Below are positions 45,389 through 54,019 of a stretch of DNA of 64,000 nucleotides, in pieces. The translations under genes and the position numbers were made by a program. Position 1 is the stretch's first letter, and each line of letters opens with the position of its first letter. Origin of the DNA: Schizophyllum amplum (taxonomy: Eukaryota > Basidiomycota > Agaricomycetes > Agaricales > Schizophyllaceae); NCBI GenBank assembly GCA_007026445.1, contig VDMD01000057.1:1-64000 (forward strand), in the 5' to 3' direction. The notes under the pieces were generated by a model. That model saw nothing but the letters and a program-made list of their open reading frames with translations. It did not search any database and was not told where the DNA came from.

Positions 45389-46968
45389 TGACAGTTGTTC
45401 TCTGAGGGAGCCTGCGGAGGAAGGGAACAACATATGCTGACTAAGCGACATCGACACCGATCAGCAGTTTTACCGCTTGTCCTCTACGTCGTGTGCTCGC
45501 GCAGCACCTCCCAATCCACTCCATCTTCCTTTTCACTTCGAGGGGCGTACCTCTGGTATGCCCCTGCCTCCAGCAATGTGCTGGAGGTTGGGTATACTGC
45601 TGAGTATAGCCCGAGCCTCTGGCTGTGATCGACTTGCAGCCAGGGTGGTGTTCATGGGGCATACCTTGGAGTATGGCCCCCGGTCATAGGCATACACTGT
45701 TGTATGGCCTCAGAAGTCATGGGAATATCTTGGGATATCATGCCCGAAACATGGGGCCGTCGGGGATTTAGTCCTGCGACGCTGCGCCCGAAAACATGGG
45801 CATACCGCAGGGTATGGCCCGAAAACTTCAGTCACTGTGGCTGGAGGGACTCATGGGCATACGGCAGTGTATGGCCCGGATGGTGTCAGGATCGTGATCG
45901 ATCTGACGACCGACGGCGACGGGGATGTGCTTTGGATTGGGTGAAGGCGTACCGCGTCATCCATCAAGCCAGACCGTCCATCCCTCATTCAACACCCCCC
46001 TCACCATCCCCCTTTCCTTCCCCTTGCCCTCCCTTGCCTGGCCCCCTTGGTCCCCCCCCCCCCCTTTTGCCGGTTGTCCTCGACTCTCGAGGTGCACGAG
46101 CGTCCTTTCATGTCACGTGATCTGAAGGGCAAGAAAGTCACTGTCACGGTGCTATCGTCTTTGTCGTTCGACAACGGCACGAGGTCCGAGGATAACTCGG
46201 ATGTAATAAGCATGTGCCGTGCCGAAAGGTGGCCTGGCGTGGGACTTGTATGCCTCATATCACTCGAGAGACCTTGCGGGGCACCACAGCTGCCTCGTTT
46301 CGGAAGATGAACTCGTGAGATGTGGCTACAAGGTTCTTGGCCGAGGCTGTCCATGAGCGTTGTCTACATAAGGAATCAATGTGTGCTTGCTACTGATAAT
46401 TCTGATATGTTGGCACGGGTCTGCTACTGGGTGGCTAGCGTGATTTCGCAGGCACAACTGATATCACGTGACATCTGGTTGAAGTTGAACTTCATGCGGC
46501 TGGGAATTCGATCTCATGGGTGGTGAGACGGATCCTTAGGTTCCGTCTGGCTCGGGCATCCGCAGATGCGCTCGCTTTGTGGTGAGCCTGAACCTTACGG
46601 ATCCTCACTCGCAGAGAGTCGAGAGCGTGTCTCTCTCTCTCTTTCCCACGCGTATCCTTGTTGTGTAAAGAGACAGCTTAGGCAGCTGACAGTTGTTCTC
46701 TGAGGGAGCCTGCGGAGGAAGGGAACAACATATGCTGACTAAGCGACATCGACACCGATCAGCAGTTTTACCGCTTGTCCTCTACGTCGTGTGCTCGCGC
46801 AGCACCTCCCAATCCACTCCATCTTCCTTTTCACCCCCCACCCACCCTCGAGTCTTGGATCCGGTGAGCCTGAACCTTACGGATCCTCACTCGCAGAGAG
46901 TCGAGAGCGTGTCTCTCTCTCTCTTTCCCACGCGTATCCTTGTTGTGTAAAGAGACAGCTTAGGCAGC
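45389..46968 (+). repeat. Perfect tandem duplication with one shortened copy
   Basis: A 148-bp block (45389-45536) is identical to 46687-46834, and a 106-bp block (46581-46686) is identical to 46863-46968. The order is A-spacer-B, A-spacer-B. Unit 1 spans 45389-46686 with a 1,044-bp spacer; unit 2 spans 46687-46968 with a 28-bp spacer and abuts unit 1 directly. Perfect identity of both blocks implies a recent event. The B block contains a short CT microsatellite. The A block begins TGACAGTTG, but no matching long-terminal-repeat structure was found. Confidence 0.85.
45542..45877. repeat. Cluster of about seven short palindromes
   Basis: Within 336 bp, near-perfect inverted repeats of 21-25 bp recur. 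The common form is GGGCATAC, a loop of about five to seven bases, then GTATGGCCC: 45542-45564, 45590-45612, 45656-45680, 45688-45710, 45798-45820 and 45855-45877. 45568-45588 pairs CCTCCAGCA with TGCTGGAGG, and 45721-45745 pairs GGGAATATC with GATATCATGCCC. Arms are conserved while loops and flanks differ. Confidence 0.8.
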
Positions 46969-47075
46969 CGTCAACTGTATTCTAACCAAATTTTGCTCTT
47001 TTGTCCAATAAGGACCCCCAAACTTACGTTATGTCGCTCGTCCAGATCTTCTCACCATGTCCGAATGACAAGTTA

Positions 47076-47506
47076 GAGTCTGGACAGTCACAGTCAACAC
47101 TCAGCGTTGAGCGTTGAGCAGGCGTTGTCCGAAAAACTCCGGCGCCTCGGAGGTGACCGACGCACGACTCCGTGACACACAGGTGATCTTCGGAGAATTT
47201 CGCGTGCACGTGCTTCCGGACATTCGAGTGCGTACTGCATGCACGTCGAAAGTTTTGTGTCGCCAAAGACCCAATTGCTTGACAATAACGCTACTGGTCG
47301 ACATTATATCCAAGGCTATGTAGATTAAGCTGCAGGTCGTTCATAGAGACAAGGCTCATCGAATGGTGTCACACAAGTTCAACAACCGTGACAATATCGG
47401 AGATCTCCGAAGGTGTCACGGCACCGCGCCTCCGAAACGCCGGAGTTTCTCGGTCAACGCCTGCTCAACGCTCAGCGCTGAGCGTTGACTGTGACTGTCC
47501 AGACTC
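47076..47506. mobile_element. Harbinger-type MITE with long inverted arms and TTA duplication
   Basis: The 431-bp element begins GAGTCTGGACAGTCACAGTC and ends with its reverse complement. The arms stay alike for about 110 bp (GAGCGTTGAGCAGGCGTTG, AACTCCGGCG, TCGGAG) with roughly one difference per ten bases. TTA flanks both ends (47073-47075 and 47507-47509). A TTA duplication and lack of coding content fit a Tourist/Harbinger-type MITE. Its termini differ from those of the 6.4-11.2 kb element, so that transposase need not be the mobiliser. Confidence 0.82.
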
Positions 47507-47594
47507 TTACATACGAGGAAGGAGGGACTCGAGGACGTAGAATGATATGTACCAAGATTATTCTCATAGTAACCAGTCTAGGCCTACAACCAGT

Positions 47595-49482
47595 CTAAAA
47601 CTCTACGCATCCCAGACTGACATACTCATTGTCCGGTCCACGGCTACCCATCGCGCACAAGTGCACCGCACGCACCTCGTACGAGCCCAATGCGATGGGT
47701 ATCGGGTCGCGCGGGATAACAGCGGTGGGCGGCGCGTGAGCAATCACGGTCGCAGCAGCGTCTACGGCGATCTCATCGCGCACAGCTTCGTCGCTGACGA
47801 TAGGCTCCCCTCCCGCAGCAATCTGTTCTTCTGCCTCGATCTCGATGGCTGCCTTTTCCGCCTCGACGGCTTCCTCCATCCCGTCAACTGGTGCTTCGCC
47901 TGCATTCTCCACCGCGCCCGGCTCTGTCGCGCCGAGCAGCTTGATCGCTTTCGACTGCAGTACGTCCGCGTAGGAGAATGCGAGCCGCTTGCGGGGCTTG
48001 CGGTGCGTCGTGTTCAGGAGGGTGGCGTGGAGCTGCATGGTGGGTGAATATTGGTAAGATCGCGGGAGTATGAATAGTAGGATCGCGTGAGTATCCATTA
48101 CACGAGCATCGTGCGAGGGTGAGTAAAAGGTGGGAAGAGAATGATGAGTGAGAGGGAATTCCATGGGACGTGCATGGCAAGAAGAGGTCACCAAAATGCG
48201 TAGAAAAGCGGCAGACTCACCTTCAACGGCCTCGTCTCTGTTATATACCCTTCGCGGCGGAAGGTCTGATGGACGAGATCTGCAGTGCGCGGTTAGACGC
48301 TTGATCCTCGTCGCATAGAGTACCTCGAAGGATTCTGGACAGCACATCTCACCTGCAACCGCACGAAGCGAACTCCTGTTGTTGCCATCCTTCCATTCGC
48401 TGCCCTCTTCTGCAGCTTCGGTTGGCCCCACCCACAGCACATTCGCCTCTCTGCCCCCCTTCTGCGGCTTCAGAACACCCAGGCGGTCCAGATCTACGCG
48501 CGCCGGGCCGAGCGCGGCGAGCTGCGGTGCGAGGGAGTGAAGCAGCGCGAGAGCGGTTGCGAGAGTCTTCTTCGGCTTGGCGGCTGGCGCAGGCGAGGCA
48601 GCCGGACCAGCGACTGTGTCTTGCACGGCCTCAGGAACTTCCTCTGCTCGTCTTTCCCCGTCCCTCGCTTTCGCATCCTCCTTTTCCAGCCGCATCACTC
48701 CCAGCGTCAAGTGGACCCTCCGCGGGTCGATGACGATGCTGCGGTCAAGTCCCGCGATGGGCGGAATCGAAGCGAGTAGAGTGTCCCCGAAGGTGGAGAG
48801 GCGGGCACGAAGGTCGGGGTCGGTGGCCTGGTAATAGGCGTGAGCGGGATGGGAGAGAGGGTGTATAAATGAGAGTGGGGGCAAGAAGCGTAAAGAGAGA
48901 CGGAGAACAGGAGACGGGAGATAGGACATACCAGAGATAACGACAAGACTAACCATCCTTCAATCAGCCCAGACTCTGTCGCAGAAAAAATTCATAATAC
49001 GCACAATGTGTCGGACGCGGGGGCTGTTTCTTCTTCGTTGCCGCTTGCTCTGTCCCAGCGCCGCCGCCCTTGGCTTTCTTGCTAGGATCATTCGCTGCAG
49101 CTGCTTCACTCGTATGATCCCCTTCCGGCGCAGCGCGCTTCTTCCCCTTGCCCCTCTTCCCCTTACCAGCTCGCTTCATCGACGTCGTACCCTCCGAGGG
49201 GCCGTTCGCCTCGCCCGAAGGGGCGGCATCCGCATCCTGGGACGCGGGTACCACCTCGCTCGCCGCAACCACCACCTCAGCCATTGCAGAAGGAGCGGAC
49301 TCAACGTGACCCGCTTTACTTGCCACATCCTTTACCATAGACGTAGCCTCTCCAAACCCGCGGCCTCGTCCTCCAAGACCTCGACCACCTCTACCCCTTT
49401 TTCCACCACCCCGACGGGCTCCCTGGGCGTCATCGGTTGACAGCGTCGATGCTATCTCGGCGTTGACGACGTTGTCGGTCAT
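47595..49482 (-). CDS. 2H-phosphoesterase, AKAP7/ASCC1-like
   Basis: Minus-strand exons 49482-49005, 48948-48932 (17 nt), 48827-48353, 48279-48221 and 48032-47595 join to 488 residues. The N-terminal ~150 residues are Gly/Arg- then Lys-rich. PPRPTHFLSLSL opens the catalytic fold; its FLSLS comes from the microexon. The two HxT motifs are VHLTLGVM and LHATLLNT, the hallmark of 2H (LigT-like) phosphoesterases. SYEVRAVHLCAMGS is the typical C-terminal block of the AKAP7-NLS domain. Family members act on RNA 2'-5' or cyclic phosphate bonds; ASCC1 works in alkylation repair with a KH domain that is not visible here. An acidic Glu/Ala-rich insert (about 360-430) is long for the family. An upstream in-frame ATG at 49581 would add 33 residues. 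Confidence 0.85.
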
Positions 49483-50573
49483 TGCTACGTTGAAAGAACG
49501 AGAGCCTTTGCTGAACGATGCGGCAGAGCGGAATTTGTACGACGTGGCTAAGGGAAGCCTGCGGAGGGGGGTGAGATCCAAGAAAAGAAGCTAGCACTGG
49601 GAGAAAAGCCAGCCTGAGCACTTTTGAAGCAGAAAGAAGGGTACGAAGGGATGCGAGTTAGGCAAGGGGTACGGTGGAGATAGGCCGCGATGAAGCGACG
49701 TCGAATAGCGTATTCTATCCCGATGGTCAGGTAGGCAGAGAAACCAAACTCACAGTGACTGGCAGGTATGCGCTGAGATGCACGCAGTACGGTACAGGCT
49801 CAGAGCGGTCGTTGGCAGCAGCTGCGCGTGTGGACGGAGGGCGGCACACGAGGCGATGGGCATGCACCCAAGCGTGGTTCGTTTGCTGTGTATTCTGCTT
49901 CAATGGATGGTGTACACCACTCTGTGTTGACTAGTTCGACGGCGCGTGTAGTAGAAGGCAGTCGTGAGCGCGAGAGCCAAGTCACGATATTCGAGTTCAC
50001 ACGTCATCCTGCGTGACTAAGCGTCATTTCGCTCAATGCATGAGTACTTACGGTACATTCATAAGGACATGTTCGGGGAAGAAATATCCATAGTACTCCC
50101 ACATATTCCGCGCGTACGGTGTCTCCTTCGTCCCCTTTCATCGCCTCAGTCTCGACACGGTGACCTCCAGAACGACGAGTGGCTCACCGTCGACAGCGCG
50201 GACACCGAGCATTCGTCCACGACGGCAATTGTCCCGGCGTCCATGCGTACTAGCAAGAACAGCGTGAGCGCTCGGCGATGGTGACGCGGTCGCATCTAGC
50301 CCGCCCGCGCCTTTTATCGACCCCTTCATCCCACCCTCGTCGATAGCTTCACCCCGCCCTCACCGAACTCTTCACCCAACCCTCATCGACCCTTTCACCG
50401 TCCCCGTCGACCCGAGCTGCTTCCACCACTGCGTCTTCACCCCGCCGTCTTTTGTTGTCGTGCCGCCGGCGCCGGCCTTCGTCCTCGCGCCTCCGCCGCC
50501 GGCGCCCCTCCGCACCTCCCTCTCCCCTCCACTATGTCGTACGACGGTCGAGAGGCCGGAGCTGATGCCGGTC
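49483..50573. other. Intergenic stretch between two minus-strand genes
   Basis: No gene is supported. 50310-50440 has loose repeats of the kind ACCCTTTCACCC/CCTCATCGACCC. The left end is the promoter of the 2H-phosphoesterase gene. A short palindromic TGTACCGTAC word near 49790 is the only other item noticed. Confidence 0.4.
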
Positions 50574-51890
50574 CTATTTGGTTTTGATTTGGTAGGATGA
50601 ACTGAAAAGTCGGGGGTTAGCTATGAAGGCAGGACATCACAACACGACGAAGGATGACGCAGACTTACCTGCATCCTCCTCATCGTCCATCTCGTCCTCT
50701 TCGTCTCCTTCGCCAGCAGTCCTCTGTTCACTTCGCTTCTCGTGTCGCTTCCGCTTCCGCCCCTGTGCGGCCGCCCAAGCCTCCCACTCGCGCCGGTGGA
50801 GGCGGAAGACGGCCATAGTGGCGCGCGCGTCGGTGACCTGCGAGGTGAGGGGTCAGTGAAGAACCGAGAATGTAGGAGGGGTAGTGAGAGATCAGGGCCG
50901 GGACGCGACACACACGACAGCAGGAGATGCCCACTCACACTAGAATGCTCCCCTGCCTGGATCGTCATGCCCAGTTCCTGCTGCACGAGCGCCCGAAGCG
51001 CGATGCGGGTGCTGCGCGTGAGTTTGAGCTTGCCGGCGAAGAATTGGGTGTCGCGCGTGGAGCCGCGGGGGTGGGAGAGGAGGAGAGCCTGCGAAGACGC
51101 GTAGTGAGTACACGTAGAGACCTTCGATCGCTGCACACCACGCACCTGCATATCATTATGCACGGCATGCCCGACGAGTATCTTGTCCTTCAATAGCTCC
51201 GACACCTGCTTCTGCACCTCCTCGAACGGTCGTGCTGTGGGTTGATCGACCGTCAGCGAAAGAATCTCCAGCGCCGGCGTATAGCACGCACCTCCGATCA
51301 TGTCCTTCTCCCGTACGCCGGATACGTGGGTCCGGTAGTCCACGACGCGCTCGCGCTGGCGTACGAAGACATCCAACACGACGGCACCGTAGAAGTTGAC
51401 CAGACTGACGCGGGCAAGGGACGATTCTGCACCCTCGGGCCCGACACCGACCATCTCGCAATCCATAGCGAGAAATTTGCCCGGTCTGGCGAGCAAGTCA
51501 AAGTTCTTCATCAGCATAAGTTTCGGGGGGAAAGGGGATATGCAACGCACTGTCGTTGACCCTCTGAGAACTCCGTCTGCCCGAGTACCATCTGCCGCAG
51601 CGCGGGTAGCGATTCCCCGTTCACAATCGATTCTGGACCGGACGAGCGTGTGGGATCTTCTGCCGGTAATTCCACGCGTGGGGCTCTGCTGAACATGAGC
51701 TCCTCCGAGTCATGGGAGAGCTTGCGCCGCTTTCGAGGCTGCTCGGTAGAAGCCTTGGACTTCAGGGGATCTTTTCCCAACGACTGCTCAGAGTTGAGAT
51801 TCATGCGCGACACAGATCAAACATACGCACCTTGGCCAAAGCCGCCCAATTAGATGATGGCGCCGCTGAGGATTTGGATGTCTTCGACAT
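50574..51890 (-). CDS. REX4: REX4-type RNA exonuclease (DEDDh)
   Basis: Seven minus-strand exons (51890-51831, 51783-51551, 51485-51292, 51234-51146, 51088-50939, 50837-50669, 50620-50574) join to 313 residues. MSKTSKSSAAPSSNWAALAK is the start; the SSNW motif is usual in REX4. FLAMDCEMVGVGPEG holds the first Asp and Glu of the DEDDh exonuclease, HAVHNDMQ the second Asp, and GEHSSVTDAR the His and last Asp. SLVNFYGAVVLDVFVR, DTQFFAGKL and ALRALVQQELG also fit. REX4 is a 3'-5' exonuclease tied to pre-rRNA processing in the nucleolus; the basic KRRKLS and GRKRKRHEK segments could direct it there. Retention of the last intron would give an alternative end (KSASSFVVL). All catalytic residues are present. 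Confidence 0.92.
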
Positions 51891-52494
51891 GGCGGCGGGG
51901 GACGAGGAGCAGACGCGATCGAAGGGGCGATCGCATCTTGACTTTGCAAAATTACGTGATGGCTAATTGGGGCTCCCATATTGCTTCCGGATCAGCGGTT
52001 ACTTTGAACGGGCCTCGGCGAGTTGGAAGAATTCAGCGGTGCGAGACCGCGTTGAAGATGAGGGGAGAAGGAAAGGAAGAAAGCGAGGAAAAGAGAAGAC
52101 CTCGACTTTATGTAGGATTTATGAGCGGGAGCTTGAGTGACAGCGGACAAATAAGCAAACAAATCACAGAACAAACAAACGCCCACACGCCGACGTCACG
52201 CCTTGACTGGACCACGGACGCGACCACACCGCCGCGAGTGCTGTTACTATTAGTATTTAAACTCTCCTCATGCGCGATACAGCCTTTGCAGCTGCGAGCA
52301 TTCGCGGTCACGCGACCTGCGTAACGCGTTCGAGTCGGATTATATCCGCGTCGTGCTGGACGCCATAATGTAAGTAATAATCGAGAGGTATGGCATTCTG
52401 GTTGGTAGTCTATTGCTTTTCTGTACGTTAGCAGGTACAAATACGTTCTGTGTTCTCATGCGTCGTGGATGATTGGATCTAGGTATCTCGTAAG
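51891..52494. other. Intergenic stretch upstream of REX4
   Basis: It holds the REX4 promoter and the 3' end of the next minus-strand gene. No coding region or repeat of note was seen. Confidence 0.4.
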
Positions 52495-53580
52495 TCAAGC
52501 CTCGCTCGGCACGGCGGACGCGCACTCCGCGATAATAGAAGCGTCGTCGAGAGGCGTAACAGCGGGAAAGGACTCGTTGTGGAGGCGCAGAAGCTGATCC
52601 GAGATGCCACGCGCGGCGCGTCTACGGCGTGCACGCGTCCCGCGGTAGACACCGACAACGCGCTGCTGCGAGACTTCGCGCCGGCGACGCCGGTCGTCAG
52701 CGCGCCTCTGAGCTGCATTCTGATGAGCCTCTCCAGCCTGTCCCTCGTGGGCTTGGCCCTGAATGTGCAAGTTAGTGACGAGAACACTGTCAAAGACATG
52801 CAAAGAACATACCGGGGCATGAGGGACGATCCCGTAGTTCTGCGGGGGAAGGTATGCGCCTGCCATCAGCATAGGTCCAGCAGTGGGTGGAGCAACTCCA
52901 GCTGAAGGAGACAGGCCTTGCGCTTCATTTGACTGGCGGATGTCCGTGGCTAGGGCCATGATGATAGCGCGGAGATGAGGGCTCGCAATCTGGTTGGCGA
53001 GTACAGCAGTGCAGAGCTGCTCGGACATACGGTCGAGAAGATGAACCACTGCGCGCACGTGCGCGGCAGCTACAGCTGGCACAACACGTTGAAGAACCTG
53101 TGGCACAACTTGCGGAGCTTGTAGCACAGCAGGAGGAGCGTGTGGCACGACGTGAGGGGCGTTTGCCACAGCGAGAGGAGCTGGCGCTGGGGAGACAGCA
53201 CGAACGGGCCCGTTCGCGAGTGCATAAGTGGAGTTGGTGTCACTGAGCGACGGTGGCACGGAGTCTCCGTCGGTCGCGCCTTCGTATGCAAAGCCGCGGG
53301 AGTCCACATTGGGTGCGGTAATGTTGTCATGGATGAAGAGGGCTTCGGCGGAGAGGGCGGTGGCAGGCGCAGGAACTGAGGGCTCGCGCTTGACAGGAGC
53401 TGAGGGCTCTCGCTTGACCAGAGCTTTGTCATCGGCAGGGACGGATTGATGGTGAGTAGGCGCTGGCGCTGGACCATTGTCGTACGAAACCACATGGTCG
53501 GACTCTTCGTTCTTGATACGGATGACTGGGTCTTCCTTTTTGACAAGGGCCTGAGCAGAGTGTGGACTGGGCGATGACAT
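52495..53580 (-). CDS. Hypothetical low-complexity protein with KxE motifs
   Basis: Exons 53580-52813 and 52758-52495 join in frame to 343 residues. The first ~90 residues contain five lysine-acid motifs of SUMO-acceptor type (VKKEDP, IKNEE, VKREPSAP, VKREPSVP), the VKREPS unit being duplicated. A Pro/Ala/Val-rich middle (VVPHAPPAVLQAPQVVPQ) leads to a helical segment (VRAVVHLLDRMSEQLCTAVL). The C-terminus is strongly basic (RRADDRRRRREVSQQ, GTRARRRRAARG) and then ends in a short helix. No known domain is evident. The gene is divergent from coiled-coil paralog 2, which also has VKQE and VKPE motifs, so a shared nuclear setting is possible but is inference. The GTG in frame at 53589 is ignored in favour of ATG 53580. 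Confidence 0.65.
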   Translation of the reverse strand: MSSPSPHSAQALVKKEDPVIRIKNEESDHVVSYDNGPAPAPTHHQSVPADDKALVKREPSAPVKREPSVPAPATALSAEALFIHDNITAPNVDSRGFAYEGATDGDSVPPSLSDTNSTYALANGPVRAVSPAPAPLAVANAPHVVPHAPPAVLQAPQVVPQVLQRVVPAVAAAHVRAVVHLLDRMSEQLCTAVLANQIASPHLRAIIMALATDIRQSNEAQGLSPSAGVAPPTAGPMLMAGAYLPPQNYGIVPHAPVCSLHVFDSVLVTNLHIQGQAHEGQAGEAHQNAAQRRADDRRRRREVSQQRVVGVYRGTRARRRRAARGISDQLLRLHNESFPAVTPLDDASIIAECASAVPSEA

Positions 53581-54019
53581 CGTGAACACTAGTCAAGATG
53601 AAGAATGGACGCAATTAGTTGCTGAGATGAAGATCTGGGAGCGATATCAGCTGTTATTTTGAACAGCTGATGGTGGTGGCAATGAAGAGACGCGTTACGA
53701 CGCGTCGCGCGCTTTTGAGTGTGATGCACGTGATACTGCACGCGCGTTTGTTTTTCGGGCCGGCTTTCCGCTCTTTGCTTCCGATTCCCATTGTCGCTTC
53801 GGTCAAGCGAGCTACGCTTGGCTGGGCACCCAGAACATCTACATAATACCACACTCCTAAATCATTTTTAGCAGTACTGCGCCACACAATTGTCCCCAGC
53901 GAAATCCCACATCCACCTCTCTTGTACACTGTATAACTAAGCGGCAGACGAAACGATCCCAGGTGCGTGTGCTATATTCTGGCCGCAGCAATCGTAGCTG
54001 ACAGACGGTCCTCTCCAGT
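53581..54019. promoter_or_regulatory. Divergent promoter region with a leader intron
   Basis: This 440-bp interval separates divergent genes. On the plus strand a leader intron spans 53963-54018 (CCCAG|GTGCGTGTGCTAT to CTCTCCAG|T), directly before the ATG at 54020. The donor region repeats exactly that of coiled-coil paralog 1 at 26922-26938. No TATA box was identified. Confidence 0.6.

Larger units (their letters stand above)
41500..47022. mobile_element. 5.5-kb terminal-inverted-repeat element without recognisable transposase
   Basis: The 19-bp sequence GGGTCCTTATTGGACAAAA at 41504-41522 recurs reversed at about 46999-47017. CTTACGT stands just outside on both sides (41493-41499 and 47023-47029), consistent with a 7-8-bp target duplication as in hAT-like elements. 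Near the left end, 41530-41620 holds repeated CGCATGATT and CACGCGTGA words that could be subterminal binding sites. The interior has no intact transposase frame, only a possible 90-codon gene, palindromes and a tandem duplication. It could be a non-autonomous element or a degenerate parent. The hAT assignment is inference. Confidence 0.6.

Noticed and set aside
45389..46968. Long terminal repeat retrotransposon
   Set aside because: The duplicated units abut each other directly, no integrase or reverse transcriptase frame lies nearby, and no primer-binding or polypurine site was seen. A tandem duplication explains the pattern better.
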